Source: Laguncularia racemosa (Eukaryota; Streptophyta; Magnoliopsida; Myrtales; Combretaceae). Taken from it: 64,000 bases of DNA. Below the pieces are notes generated by a model, which was not told where the DNA came from, did no database searches, and was given only the letters and a program-made list of their open reading frames with translations. Location: positions 372,001 through 436,000 of the forward strand of contig JBBMOL010000298.1 of NCBI GenBank assembly GCA_037954665.1, given 5' to 3'. Position 1 is the first letter of the stretch, and every line of letters begins with the position of its first letter. The translations under genes were made by a program, and so were the position numbers. Of this stretch, positions 1 through 12,312 are shown one piece after another.

Positions 1-311
1 CATAGATCACTTTATATTTCCCACCTTCTCCTCATTACCTTCTAATGAAGTTGTTCTTTCTTCATGCTTTCTCCATGAGTGCTACAAAAGTGCAAAAGCT
101 AAGATTTTCTAAGTGGATGGCATATTTGGTGAAAATCTGATGTATACTTTTACTAATTCCTTCTCATTACATATGCCCTAGATATCTAAGGAGTGTTCCT
201 TAAAGTGTTTGATATGCTCCATGAGATCTTCTCTTGGCTTCTATGTTATTCACCCCATATTAGTCAAGGTGACCCTTTCTTACATGGAAAAGAATTTCCC
301 TAGGAATATCT
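1..311. other. AT-rich sequence with no recognised feature
   Basis: I see no supported reading frame, terminal repeat or RNA motif here. It is probably more decayed repeat sequence cut by the window edge. Confidence 0.4.
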
Positions 312-540
312 TGTAGACTCCCCATTTTTGTCTCCCTTTAGCATTAAGTTTTTCAAAGAATAATGGAAAAAAGGTCATAATTAAGAAAATAAAAAAATAA
401 AAAAAAATGGAATATAAGAAAAAATGCAAAAATAAAAAATAAAAGTTTTGGAGTCATTTGCATGGTCATTGAGTCTCATTTAGGAGTATATTTCTTTTTT
501 TTTTAGTAAAAAAGAAATAATAATATACATATACAAGTTG
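312..540 (+). repeat. Possible LTR start (TGTAGACTCCCCATTTTTG)
   Basis: The sequence from 312 begins TGTAGACTCCCC and resembles the first bases of the solo LTR at 59153 (TGTAAATACCCC) and of the block at 62951 (TGTAAACACCCC). Beyond about 20 bases I see no clear similarity, and no matching right end or target duplication was found. Either it is the left edge of a Tat-type LTR broken by later events, or chance. Confidence 0.25.
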
Positions 541-1389
541 GTGGTTTTAGGCTTTAAAGGGAAATATTAAATTTATCATAAATTTAACATTTTGACCTTT
601 GTCCAAGTTGATTATTTTAATATTATAAAAATAAGGTTGATTTAAATTAATCATGACTTTAAATAGTGCTTCGATTGGATTTAATATTTTTTTACCTTTT
701 TCCAAGTTGATTATTTTTATATTATAAAAATGAGGTTGATTAAAGTTAATTGTGGTTTCAAATGGTGCTTCAATTGGACTTAGATTAACCGATTTATGAA
801 AAAAAAAAACTCAATTTTTAAATTAACCAAAAGAATAGTGATTCGAAGCTCAAAAATTCATCAAATAGAACTCAATTTGAAAATAATTCTTCATATATGT
901 GTATTATACTTATTTATCTTTTGATCCAAATCTCGAGAACCTATCATAAGAACCAATAACAATATATTGCTGATGATTTCATAAGATTTCTAAAAATAGG
1001 TTTGAATTCTCAATTTATAATAGTTACAAATCAAGAATGAATGATTTACAAAGTTAATTGTTTTTCGTTGGTTATAATGAACCATGAACCAATAGCATTG
1101 AACCTTTACCTATTGGTTGTTGAGAACCACAAACCTTGGTACATGTCAAATGCTATAAAAATGATTTTTTTTTTTAATTCAAAGTTCTCAAAAGAATATC
1201 TACAAAAGATTTTTAATCCCTCAAATAAATTTCATTAAAAGCAAAAATTTGCAATTACATTGTTCTATTGCCTATTTATTGACTTATGACATAAATAATA
1301 GATAATTTGAGCAAGTCAAGATACATCAAAAAATATTCATTACATGAACTTAAATGATATATATATAACAAAATATCACTAAAATAACG

Positions 1390-2241
1390 TGATGAGATCC
1401 ATGATGAGAGCCAAGTCGGAAGAAGGAATGCGGATCCTCTTGAAGTGCCGCCTGGACCGATCACAAGAAGTCGAGCGAAACGACTCAAGGAAGCACTTAA
1501 CGGGTTGATAAAGGATGTCCATGAAGCCGGAAAGGATTGGAGCAATCATGAAGTTGGAACAGATTGGAATAACCATGGGAAGACCCTTGCTCTTATACAA
1601 GTCACACCGGACACGGGTTGAAGAGGGCGTGTACTTTCAAGGCATGGCCGTGTAGGAATTCCAAAATTGCACAGAATCATACACGGCTAGACACACGGCT
1701 AAAAGGCATGGCCATGTATGGAGATAAGCAAATCCACAGAAAGATACATGACCAGAAGTACATGGTCGTATATGTGACCGGAATGTGCACAGAAAGGTAC
1801 ACGGCCAAAGTACACGGTCGTGTACACGGCCGTGTATCCCCTGCCGGCCAACTTGTTCTGTTTTCGTGTTTTTATGCAACTTATCTAAGCTACGTCATTT
1901 TGGACTTGTTTTTCACGAATTGTAACCCTAGTATAAAAGCTCTTAGGGTTTAGAACAACTTAGAATAGACATCTTTGAACATTAAACACTTTTGAGAGGC
2001 ACCTCTCTTAGTTTTTCAAGAACTAAATCGAACTTATCGGATTAATTTCCGTGGCGTTCATCTCGACTTATCAATCGGTCTTTCATCCCAATTGTGGCGT
2101 CTCCATTTTTATACCAAGGTTCTTATCTCGCTTATAGACAATGGGTCGCGGTTTCCACTTTAGGTGTTTGGGCGTCTTAGGCAACGAATTTCCGAACGTA
2201 TTGGTATTGGGTTTCGTCACGGGTTGGCGTGGTTCGTATCA
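1390..2241 (+). mobile_element. Solo LTR A3 (CRM-like Ty3/gypsy family A)
   Basis: This 852-bp block begins TGATGAGATCC and ends TTCGTATCA, the termini of the two LTRs of element A2 (49047-49882 and 54994-55834). It is flanked by TAACG (1385-1389) and TAATG (2242-2246), a target duplication with one mismatch, and nothing of the internal region is present. It is therefore a solo LTR left by LTR-LTR recombination. A TATAAAA box lies at 1932-1938. The first ~200 bp carry the tail of the family's pol frame, because pol runs into the LTR in this family. Positions 1640-1850 carry repeated ACACGGCCGTGT-type motifs. Confidence 0.9.
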
Positions 2242-2246
2242 TAATG

Positions 2247-2640
2247 AGAAAGTAAAATGGGTCTTCTTGCTATGTGAAAATAACATTGACAATCTTGACT
2301 TCAAGTTTCATAGCTATCTCCAAGCCATTTTCAATGTCATTCAAGAACTTGCAACAAATCTTGCTGAGTTCCTCTTGAATCTTCTTAGCTTTGGCACATG
2401 TGATTAGACCTTGAGTGAGCTTCAACTAGTCCAACGAATCCATAAGTCGTAGTCCTCCATCATTCCCGCTCTCCTTAAAAGAATTCATCCTCGAATTGTC
2501 ACCTGCATCAAAAAGAGATAAATCAACAACATTAAAAGTAGCACTGATATTATACTCACCTACAAAATCTAACTTATAGGCATTATCATTAATTTTCACA
2601 AGGCCTTGAAATGGACCATCTCCTCTCAGTTACCTTTAGA
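2247..2640 (-). pseudogene. Fragment of gypsy pol C-terminus (F, copy 1)
   Basis: Read on the minus strand this matches the integrase C-terminal stretch seen in A1 and A2: the block that in A1 reads GDGPFQILERINDNAYKIDL, followed by the novel end FKESGNDGG. It has stop codons and is cut on its upstream side at about 2640, where the tandem duplication begins. It is not functional. Confidence 0.6.
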
Positions 2641-3770
2641 CAGTGGTTTGATTGGATTTAATATTTTTTACCTTTGTCCAAATTGATTATTTTTATATTA
2701 TAAAAATGCAATTGATTCAAGTTAATTGTGGTTTCAAGCGGTGCTTCAATTGGACTTAGATTAGTCGATTTATTGGGGAAAAAAAACTCAATTTTTAGAT
2801 TAACCGAAAGACTTCAAAGCTAAAAAAATCGTCAAATAAAACTCAATTTGAAAATAATTCTTCACATATGTGTACTAGACTTATTTATCTTTTGATGCAA
2901 ATCTCGAGAACCTATCATAAGACCGAACAATAATATATTGGTAATGATTTTGTAAGATTTCTAAAAATAGGTTTGAATTCTCAATTTATAATATTTACAA
3001 ATCAAGAATGAATGATTTACAAATTTAATTATGATTTGTTGGTTATAATGAACCATGAACCAATAGCATTGAACCTCTGCCTATTGGTTGTTGAGAACCA
3101 AGAACCTTAGTACATGTCAAACGCTACAAAAATGATATTCTTGTTTTAATTTAAAGTTCTCAAAAGAATATCTATGAAAGATTTTTAATCTCTCAAATAA
3201 ATTTCACCAAAAGCAAAAATTTGCAATTACATTGTTATATTACCTATTTATTGACTTATGACATAAATTTATTAATATATAATTTGAGCAAGTCAAGATG
3301 CATCAAAAAATATTCATTACATGAATTTAAATGATATATATATATAACAAAATATCACTAAAATAATGAGAAAGAAAATATTGGCTAAAATGGGTCTTCT
3401 TGCTATGTGAAAATAACATTGACAATCTTGACTTCAAGTTTCATAGCTATCTCCAAGCCATTTTCAATGTTATTCAAGAACTTGCTACAAATCTTGTCGA
3501 GTTCCTCTTAAATCTTCTTAACTTTGGCACATGTGATGGACCATGAGTGAGCTTCAACTAGTCTAAAGAATCCATAGGTTGTAGTCCTCCATCATTCCCA
3601 CTCTTCTCAAAAGAATTCATCCTCGAATTATCACCTGCATCAAAAAGAGATAAATCAACAACATTAAAAGTAGCACCAACATTATACTCACCCGCAAAAT
3701 CCAGCTTATAAGCATTATCATTAATTTTCACAAGGCCTTGAAATGGACCATCTCCTCTTGGTTGCCACTT
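2641..3770. repeat. Copy 2 of the ~1.1-kb tandem duplication
   Basis: This copy lacks the A3 LTR and shows the unbroken structure: non-coding AT-rich DNA (2641-3390) followed by the minus-strand pol C-terminus (from about 3391). It continues to the right into the rest of the F pol remnant, so it is the copy attached to the parent element. Confidence 0.7.
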
Positions 3771-4544
3771 AGACTCTTATTACGCTAGAAACCTTTCTTC
3801 TCTCATATGTACCCACACCCAATCGCCTAGCTAGAATGTAACTTCCTTGTGGCCTTTGTTAGCTTAGATAGCATATTGCTTATTCTTTTTCTCAATTTGT
3901 CACTTAACTTACTCATAAATCCTTTAAACTGCTTCTATTTTCCTTTTTCCAATCCAAACTTGCATGCTCAAACATTAGTAAAGGTAACAAATCTAATGAA
4001 GTTAAAAGGATGAAAACCATAAACAATTTCAATAGGTGAAAATCAAGCAGGGAAATGCACAAAATAGCTATATATAAATTCACATAAACATTCCCCCCAT
4101 GAGCTTAAATTCTTCCTAATAACAACAAGCAATAGTGTTATTATCATCCTATTAACTACTTCAACTTGACCATCCATTTGTAGGTGATAAGCGACCAAAT
4201 ACAAAAGTTTGGTCCTTAAGTTACCTCACAAAACCTTCTAAATGTAACTAAGAAATTTGACATCTTGTTCATTAACTATACTCTTAAGCATACCTTGAAA
4301 TTGCATAATGTCTCTAAAGAACTAATCAACAACATGAGTAGCATCATCAAACTCATGGCATGGTATAAAATGTGCCATCATCGAAAATTTATCTACTAAC
4401 AAAAATATTAAAATCACATCCTCTTTTTGAACTAGGTAATCCTAACACAAAGTCTATAGAAAAATCAACCCAAGGATCACTAGGTAAAGGTAATGGCTAA
4501 TACAAATCTTGTGGCAAGACTCTAGACTTAGCTTTTTACATAAA
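3391..4544 (-). pseudogene. Decayed gypsy integrase and pol C-terminus (F, copy 2)
   Basis: The minus strand shows integrase of a Ty3/gypsy element closely related to family A. In order from high to low coordinates there is a block like DISMDFVLGLPR, one like MAHFIPCH, the HLQMDGQVEVVNR block around the third catalytic residue (about 4150-4190), a block like WVWVHMRKERF (about 3790-3830) and the C-terminal KINDNAYKLDF block. Frames are broken many times. The gene is split by element G1: the upstream half (RNase H and reverse transcriptase) resumes at 7835. Confidence 0.7.
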
Positions 4545-4549
4545 ATACA

Positions 4550-5280
4550 TGATACGATTCCAAGAGCCAAGATACGAGCACCAAAGAAAACAAAGTCAAT
4601 TCGAGCTCTAGGTGGTAGTACAAGGACTAAAAAAGGAGGACATAGACGTCGGGAGGACCCAAGGCAAAGATCGGCCAGCCTTAAGCCGACCTTGAATAAG
4701 GGCCGGCCGAGTTAGCTTCAAGGCCACCGGCCTTTATGCCGACCTTTGGGTGCCGGCCTATGTATTTAGGCTGTCAGCCTTTGGCCGGCCTTGAATGGTT
4801 TCGCACAAATTTTTTTAGGATGATATAAATAGGCGTCCTTAGGGTTTTTTCGAGGGAGAATGTTATTTTGGTTGTAAAACAGAGACACTTTAAGTGGTGT
4901 GAATCTTCTTTGGAGATTTGTGAATATTAGGAATTGATTTTTCTCTTTATTTTTGTTGTTCTTATCAAATTCTTTGTTCTTTAGAATTTGTAGCGAGCAT
5001 CGTTATTGAATTCTTGGAATTCTTTAACCATAATGATTGATTTATAGAACCTGGTCTCTATTGTTCTATGATTTGATTGCCAATCAGTTTAATTTTATCA
5101 ATCTTGGCATCTATAGATTGGTAATTTTATCCATATCTTTGATTTTATTCGTTAGTACCAAAATCCAAAAAACCCTAAAAAATTTGTGACATTTGATTGT
5201 TATTGACGATTTGGTTTGTGTGAAGGAATTCGAATCCATTTTCGAATCAATTGGTTTCAGAGCATTCCAATTTCTTATCA
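4550..5280 (+). repeat. G1 5' LTR
   Basis: 731 bp, TG...CA ends. A TATAAATA box lies at 4824-4831. U3 is rich in GCCGGCC-type motifs (about 4670-4790). It is longer than the 3' LTR because the 3' copy lacks part of this GCCGGC-rich stretch. Confidence 0.9.
4824..4831 (+). promoter_or_regulatory. TATA box of G1 5' LTR
   Basis: TATAAATA, in the expected mid-LTR position; the same box is present in the 3' LTR. Likely the core of the element's Pol II promoter. Confidence 0.6.
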
Positions 5281-5282
5281 TT

Positions 5283-5294
5283 TGGTATCAGAGC
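5283..5294 (+). other. G1 primer-binding site (initiator-Met tRNA)
   Basis: TGGTATCAGAGC lies three bases after the LTR end, matching the 3' end complement of plant initiator-Met tRNA. It fixes the orientation and the LTR boundary. Confidence 0.9.
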
Positions 5295-5593
5295 AAAGGT
5301 TAGATTCGCAGGGATTCAGAGCGAAGGATTCGATCAGATCGTGGGTTAAATCGATAAGGCAGTTGAATCTTAACTCAATTGTAGTTTTAATTCAATACTG
5401 CTGTTGGTTAGGAAATTTGGAAATTTATTTTGTGAATTGTATTGCTGTGAATTGGTGATTAGGTTGTAATTGAGAATTGGGGTTTTGCTTAATTCAGTTG
5501 TTGGGTGTTGAATTGCTGTGAATTGGTGTTTGGGGCTGTTGTTGAGAATTGGGTTGTTGGTGAATTTCTATTGCTGACTATTGAAGGGTAGAG

Positions 5594-6550
5594 ATGTCGT
5601 CGCAAGGAAGTGTTCAAAACAACAACAATAGTAATGATGCTGACAATGGGGGTGAGGTTATGACTAGGGCTGAGTTCAATCAAATCCAAGAAAATCTTAG
5701 ATTGATTATAGAGAGATTGGAGGTTAGGGATAGAAGAAGCCATAGTGGTGCAGGAATTAGGAGGAGACACTCTAGTAGTGAATCTGATGCTAGTAGTGGA
5801 AGGAGTAGGAGAGGAAACAATGTTGACAGGCGTAAGGGGATTGAAAACATCAAGCTGAAAATTCCACCTTTCACTGGTAGTAGTAAACCAGAGGAATTCC
5901 TAGACTGGGTGCCACGGGTTGAGAAGGTGTTTGACTGTTATGAGTGGGATGAGCGCATGAAGGTGAAAATGGCGTCTTTAGCATTTTCTGAATACGCTAG
6001 TCTGTAGTGGGATAAATTACAAATTGAGAGACGTAGGGCTGATGAGGAGAAAGTGCGTTCATGGGCTTTGATGAAAAGGTTGATGAGACGCAGATTTGTA
6101 CCAGACTACTATAAACAAGAGATGCTGATGGAGTTGCAATCCTTGAGGTAGGGTAAGAAGAGCATAGAAGAGTATGTGAAGGAGTTTGAGACATTAGTGG
6201 CAAGATGTGATATTAGCGAATCATCAGATGAATCCATAGCTCGTTTCATCAATGGGTTGAAGATGGACATTGCCAGTGTAGTGAAACTCCAGCATTATCA
6301 GACTCTTGAGGATGTGATTAAATTAGCCAGTCGAGTTGAGCGGCATCAGCGTAGGCAGGATCAGAAATCATATCAACACCATAAGTCAGATGATGGTGAG
6401 AGGGAGAAGGAAAGGAAGGAAAAGGGAAAGGCAGTCGCTAGTGAGGTTGTTGACCAAACACAACAAAAGAGGAGCAGGGATATCAAATGTTTTAAATGTT
6501 TAGGACTTGGCCATATTACTTCTCAATGTCATCAAGGGGGACAAAGTTGA
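5594..6550 (+). pseudogene. gag: G1 gag (capsid and zinc knuckle), two in-frame stops
   Basis: The frame starts at ATG 5594 (MSSQGSVQ...) and runs to a stop at 6548-6550. It is broken only by TAG at 6005-6007 and 6149-6151. The first ~80 residues are rich in Ser, Asn and Arg. The central part is a gypsy gag/capsid domain, with a conserved PPFTG...PEEFLDWV segment near residue 95. The C-terminus carries a zinc knuckle CFKCLGLGHITSQC (C-X2-C-X4-H-X4-C), preceded by a Lys/Glu-rich linker. Gag would form the particle that packages element RNA. Protease follows in another frame. Confidence 0.85.
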
Positions 6551-7170
6551 GAGTGAGGAAGAAGAATAGAAGAGTACTGAGGTAGAAGAGGAAGATGAAG
6601 ACGTTATAGCGAGTCCAGTACAAGGAGACTTGCTAATGGTTAAGCAGGATGAAGCTGTTCATAATCAGAGAGCCAATTTATTTCATATCCAAGGCATGGT
6701 GCAGGGGAAGACTTGTTTGATTGTGGTTGACACAGGCAGTTACACTAATGTTGCTTCAGCAAGCTGGGTTACTAAGTTAGGTTATAGGTGGAGCAGCATC
6801 CAAGACCTTATGCACTTCATTGGTTGAGTCCACAGGGAGCCGTTCATGTACACAAACAAGTTCGTGTTCCATTACTTATTGGTGATTATACTAACGAAAT
6901 TGTTTGCGATGTAACTCCCATGGAAGCTACACATTTGATCCTTAGAAGACCTTGGCAGTATTACCTCAGAGTCAAGTATGATGGATACACCAATGAGTAT
7001 ACCATTCAGCAACAGGATAAGGCATACAATCTTCTTCCTATGAGTCCAATTGAAGCACAACAAATAAGGTTGATTTGCCTTAAGAAGCCCAAGGGAAAGA
7101 GGAATCTGTTTATGTGGCCTAGCAGGATGGACGATACAGATTTGAAGTCGAATCATTTTCAACATGGAGG
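6551..7170 (+). pseudogene. G1 retropepsin-type aspartic protease
   Basis: The reading frame moves from 6630-6827 to 6788-7339, so at least one frameshift near 6790 breaks it, and another near 6550 separates it from gag. The catalytic motif is VVDTGSYTNVAS (about 6725-6760), a canonical D-T-G. A flap-side stretch and an LRRPWQYY motif follow (a variant of the usual LGRPW). An acidic linker lies between the zinc knuckle and the protease. The second frame runs on into the 3' LTR. Its role would be to cleave the gag precursor. Confidence 0.8.
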
Positions 7171-7173
7171 GAA

Positions 7174-7829
7174 TGATACGATGCCAAGAGCCAAGATACG
7201 AGCACCAAAGAAAACAAAGTCAATCCAAGCTCTAGGTGGTAGTACGGGGACCAAAAAAGGAGGACATAAACGTCGGGAGGACCCAAGGCGAAGATCGGCC
7301 AGCCTTAAGCCGGCCTTGAATAAAGACCAGCCGAGTTAGCTCCAAGGTCGCTGGCCTTTGTGCCGGCCTTTGGCTGGCCTTGAATGGTTTCACACAATTT
7401 TTTTTAGGATGATATAAATAGGCGTCCTTAGGGTTTTTTGGAGGGAGAATGTTATTTTGGTTGTAAAACAGAGACACTTTGAGCAGTGTGAATCTTCTTT
7501 GGAGATTTGTGAATATTGGGAATGGTTCTTTAGAATTTGTGGCGAGCATCGTTATTGAATTCTTGGAATTCTTTAATCATAGTAATTGATTTATAGAACG
7601 TGGTCTCTGTCATTCTATGATTTGATTGCGAATCAGTTTAATTTTATCAATCTTGGCATCTATAGATTAGTAATTTTATCCATATCTTTGATTTTATTCG
7701 TTAGTACCAAAATCCAGAAAACCCTAAAAAATTTGTGACATTTGATTGTTATTGACGATTTGGTTTGTGTGAAGGAATTCGAATCCATTTTCGAATCATT
7801 TGGTTTCAGAGCATTCCAATTTCTTATCA
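7174..7829 (+). repeat. G1 3' LTR
   Basis: 656 bp, preceded by a purine-rich tract (AACATGGAGGGAA, 7161-7173) that would prime plus-strand synthesis. It matches the 5' LTR closely apart from small deletions in the GCCGGCC-rich part and near 7520. Confidence 0.9.
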
Positions 7830-7834
7830 ATACA

Positions 7835-8888
7835 CTTACAACATATTCTCTCAACATCTCACTTCATATATCACCAATAAAAATGTGCACTCAATATATA
7901 AAGTCTTCCTAATTCCAAAGGATCCCATAAGTCTTCCTTTATTGTGACTCTCACACAAGCTACTCTTGATTTGAATACCTAAACACACTCAATTTATTTT
8001 CTCTAAAAAAGGACCCACTATGCCTATAAATTTATCAACAATAGATTTTTGACAAGCAGCATAAATATCAGCAAAATTAGGATCACTAACATATAACTGT
8101 TTGACCTACTCAAATCTTAGCAATTTAGCATCTACAGTAGTGAGAAGAATATATCTGTGTGATAATGCATTTACAACCACATTTTCCTTATCTTGCTTAT
8201 ATTTAATGACATAAGGAAAAGTCTTAATGATCTCCATCCATCTAGCATGTCAATAATTCTATCCCTATCCTTTCAAATGTTTCAAAGATTCATGATATGT
8301 GTGAATCACAAATTCCTTTAGCTCGAAGTAATGCTATTGAGTCTCCAATGCTCTAACTAATGTATATAATTCTTTATCATAAGTTGCGTAATTCAATGCT
8401 ACCCCACTTAGCTTTTCACTAAAATAAGCTATGAGTCACTTCTCTTGCATTAAAACAACATTAATACTAATTCTAGAAGCATCATATTCGATTTCAAAAG
8501 TTTTAGCAAAATTAGACAACATTAATAATGGTGTAGAGCATAATTTCTTTTTTATTACATTAAAAGCACACTCTTATTCATCACTCCATTTAAATCCAAT
8601 TAACTTATTTATGGCCTCAATTAATGGCACTAATAGTGTATTAAAGTCTCTCATAAACCTCTTATAAAAACTAGCTAAGCCATTAAAACTCCTAACTTCC
8701 GAAGCATTTCTAGGTTTAGGCCAATCTATAATTGCCTTTACCTTATCCTCATTGACCTCAATACCCTAAAAATTAACAATGTACCCCCAAAAAAATAACT
8801 TTTTCCATGCAAAACAAGTACTTTTCATATTAGCAAACGATCTTTCCTTTCTAAAAACATCAAGAACGAGTCACAAATGATTAGCATG
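7835..8888 (-). pseudogene. Decayed gypsy RNase H and reverse transcriptase C-terminus (F, upstream half)
   Basis: On the minus strand, from high to low coordinates, this shows the end of the reverse transcriptase (a block like LDVFRKERSFANMK, then the IVNFXGIEV and AIIDWPKP blocks) and then RNase H. RNase H is seen in blocks like FEIEYDASR, LNYATYDKELYTLVRALET and EFVIHTYHESLKHLKG. Many stops and shifts are present. It is the continuation of the integrase remnant at 3391-4544, split by G1. Upstream parts (reverse transcriptase palm, protease, gag) are missing beyond 8888. Confidence 0.75.
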
Positions 8889-9168
8889 TGTAGAGGGCTA
8901 AAAGAATTATGTAAATATATTCGGCCTAAGCCCATTGATTATTTAGCTTAACCCATTGGGCTATGTGACAAGGCCTATTAAGTCTGGTCCAATTATTGGG
9001 ATGACTTAGAGTCTGGTCCAATTATTAGGATGACTCAAGGAGAATTGGCATGATGGACTCGAAACAAAGGTCGTTAGATCGGTCCATCTGTGAAACCTTA
9101 GAAAAGTAGGTCATTTTTAATAATAAAATTAATTAGACTGGTTGTTTTAGATCTCAATAAAAGTAGAA
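8889..9168. other. Unassigned segment with a 27-bp direct repeat
   Basis: F homology stops at about 8888. Within this stretch AGTCTGGTCCAATTATT plus about ten further bases occurs twice in tandem (about 8974-9030). No coding frame is seen. It may be part of an LTR. Confidence 0.35.
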
Positions 9169-9339
9169 AGTAATACCCCATTTTTTTCTTCAGAAAATTA
9201 TGATTCCTATCTATATTTTCAATTAAGCCTTAAATATTATTAACTACATAAAGTTAGTCTTTAAACTTTATGTAACAAGAATTTCTTTTAGTTAATTTAA
9301 GATTCCTTTAAATATCTATATACAATTTTTTTTATAAAC

Positions 9340-9508
9340 AATTAGCTTGTCTAAGAAGCTGTTCTAACTAACTTCTTAAGAAAGCCACCTTATAGTTAAC
9401 TTCTTAAAGAACGATATTTCACTAACTTCTTAAAGAAGCTCACTTGATCAACTTTTCAAGTAAGACATCAAAAGAAACTTAGTTAAGAAGTATAGCTTCT
9501 CATAGAAG
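9340..9508. repeat. Imperfect short repeats of ACTTCTTAAAGAAGCT type
   Basis: The phrase (AC)TAACTTCTTAA(A)GAA(G)C recurs several times, with partial dyad symmetry (AACTTCTTAAGAA). Not coding. Confidence 0.5.
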
Positions 9509-12169
9509 TCATCTTAATAAACTTGATAACAAAGTTTGTCAAAGAAAACCAAAACTTCTACTGGTTAGTACCAACTCCTTACATTTCCATTCAATCCTAA
9601 ATCAAGCTATTAGATGATAGCAAGATCCTTATTCAAACTAGAGTATCTTATGGAAAATAGAAGTAAATATGAATACCTGACAAATTTAGCTTAGAAATCA
9701 AAATCAAAGATCAAATATTTTGGCCCAAATGTCATTTATAATTCCTAAGGATTTTCGTGGGTAGCATGTTTAAAAATCCTATTAGATAAGTAACTAAACT
9801 TGGAATTTAGCTCCAAATGAACCTAAGTAAGGTCTTAGAGCTAAAGAAGACTTGATATTATATAAGTTGACTAAAGTCAACTTAGTCAAATTAATAGTAC
9901 ACTTGAGTCAACCGACTTTATCTAACTCACTTACTTAAGTCATCCATTCGACACCCAGTAAGACTTGAGTAGACTTAAAGCCTTAGAGTTAAGACCTAGA
10001 TTGACTTAGAAAAGACTTGATAAATAAAATACTAAGGATTCACTCGGTGTCCTTTTCTAATAGAACCGATCAATTTCACTCAATAAAAGTTCAGTTAAAA
10101 ATCGTCAATTGTGCTAATTTCCACTGAACTCCCTATTTGAGAGTTTAATCTTATTCTCAATATTTTACTTAGTAGACTAAACTTGAATTTTGTCAAATTG
10201 CATATGTAAGACCAATACTTAACCCCAAACATTCCTTGAGTATTAGATCTAAAAACTTGAACTCGATTGATTAAAGTCTACTCCCATTTGACTTAAGTCA
10301 ACCTTCGATAAACAATTAGACAACTCAAGAAGACTTGCATTGACTTGAGTCTAACTTTTCCTAAATCTATCATATCTAATCCTAATCATGAAGATTAATA
10401 CCTTAAAACATATATCAGCAAAAATAAACACAAATTAATAACAAACCCAATTGAAAAACCAAATCGAAATTGGAAGTACCTTAAACCTTATCTTAAAGCT
10501 TTCTAAGCGGTTAAGCTTAAAACCACCCCAAATCTTAATTTATTTGAACCAAAATTTTCCTAATTCAATATTGAATCTTTAATTACCCAGTAATACACAA
10601 AATATTAGAAAATTTAGGCAAAACTCCACCAACTACACTTCCTCTCCAAGAAGCCACCAAAGAGAAGTCAAACTTCTCCTCTTACCTTATCTTATCTCAT
10701 CAAGATCACCATTTATTACGCTTGAACTTATCCCAATCTTACCCTATCTTATCTCATCTAACCTAAGAAAAGCACATGAAATAATTTAAAAATACTCATA
10801 TGAAAATCGGATCCAAAAAAAAATACACTAAACAAGTGATTTTTCCAGTTTTTGCCAAGGTTTACTTACCTTAATCTATTTTATCATATACTTATTAAAT
10901 CTTATCCAAATTTTACCCTATTTTACCTTAAATATACCTTAATTACTCAGTAAAATATCATGGAAAAATTCTAAGAGAAGAGCCCCCAAAAATAAATTAG
11001 ATATCCCTTCTTCAAGTGAAACACCACCATGTAAACCCATCTAGCTTGTCACCATTCAATTCATCCTTTCCTATCTTAATTTAATTTAATCTAACATAAC
11101 CTAAAATACCATGATTAAATTAGGTTGAAGGCCTAGAAATATCATGGAAAAATTATGATTTTAGAGTCTCATAAACAAGAGGAAAATTACATCTAAATCT
11201 CATCTCCAAAAACACCTTGTTTCACCCCATGTTTGAAGCCATCTTAGCTAATCTTAACTTAATCAAAATTAGCCCAAAATTTGTCACAACTAAGCTAAGG
11301 AGGTTAACTGGAAATAAATAAAAAAATTAGCCCAAGAAACTACCTAGAAGCTACCAAAGGCTGCCCTCCTCTTTTGACCATGTGATCATATCTATATGAC
11401 ATCATCTACCTTATCTTATCCTATATCATTAATACCCTAAATTATCCTATAAGCTATTAGGCAAATTATGGCTCTAAAACGTGCCCAATCTTGTCCCCTT
11501 AGGTATGGTGAATCAACACCAAAAATTAATTACAAAGCAACAAAACTTAACTACTATAAAAGGAGATGTATGGAGGTTAACCTACCTAAGTAAAGCCCCC
11601 CATTTCTCATGCCACTTTGAGCCCACTATTCTCTGATTTTCCCTCATCCAACTCTCCACCAAACACATCTAATGTCCATCTAAGAAGTTAGAAAATTTCA
11701 TCCATAATTAGTTTCACTTACATCTCCAAAACCTACAAGAGCTTCAAAACCACCAATACCCTGGATTAAGGTAAGAACTTCCAAGAAGATTGTTATCTTT
11801 AACTCTCTTAAGAAAGCTACTAATCTTACCTATTTTCTATATTACAGGACCTTTAATTTAGGTATTCAAGGGGTGTTCATCATATTAAGGTAATCCTCGA
11901 TTAACCCAAGTTGCTTTCATAGCATAGTCTTCATCTACATACACTAATCTCACTTATTTGTGGAAGTTATAGGTTCCAATTGTAATTCCACTTCAAGAAA
12001 ACCTTATCCTTGTAAGACTACACTATTCCACTTTCATTTAGAATATTTTTTAGTGTTTAGATATATTTCAAACCCCTAATAAATACAAAAGTTCAAGGAA
12101 AGAATGGTTAAAGACTTAATTTCGAATCTTGAAGACTTAAGATCATCTATAACTATTTTTGACCTATTA

Positions 12170-12312
12170 GACATTCATGGACATATTTTTGGACATTCAT
12201 GAACATATTCTTAACATATTTTGGACATATTATGAACATATATTCGTGGACATATTCTTGGACATGTTGATGGACATACTCATGAACATATACCTTGGAC
12301 ATATATTTGGCG
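12170..12312. repeat. Degenerate tandem repeat of GGACATATT / GAACATATT
   Basis: About ten repeats of a 10- to 16-bp motif built on (T)GGACATAT or GAACATAT. An open frame across it is a by-product of the repeat and is not treated as a gene. Confidence 0.7.

Larger units (their letters stand above)
660..2640. repeat. Copy 1 of a ~1.1-kb tandem duplication (interrupted by solo LTR A3)
   Basis: Positions 660-1389 and 2247-2640 match 2641-3770 closely in order and orientation once the LTR at 1390-2241 is removed. Shared landmarks include the run around TTGATTATTTTTATATTAT, the ATAAATTTCA block and the pol C-terminal block. At 593-785 a roughly 105-bp piece is itself repeated once more. The duplication carries the end of a minus-strand pol (F) plus its downstream non-coding DNA, so it may be a decayed LTR-adjacent segment. 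It predates the A3 insertion, which is present in only one copy. Confidence 0.7.
4550..7829 (+). mobile_element. G1: complete non-autonomous gag-protease LTR retrotransposon
   Basis: This 3280-bp element has LTRs of 731 and 656 bp beginning TGATACGA and ending TTATCA. It is flanked by a perfect 5-bp duplication, ATACA at 4545-4549 and 7830-7834. A primer-binding site matching initiator-Met tRNA follows the 5' LTR and a purine-rich tract precedes the 3' LTR. The internal region encodes gag and protease only; the 3' LTR follows the protease directly, so reverse transcriptase, RNase H and integrase were lost as a block. It would have needed enzymes in trans. It resembles the described TR-GAG class of gag-only plant elements, plus a protease. 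It sits in the F pol remnant. Confidence 0.92.
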
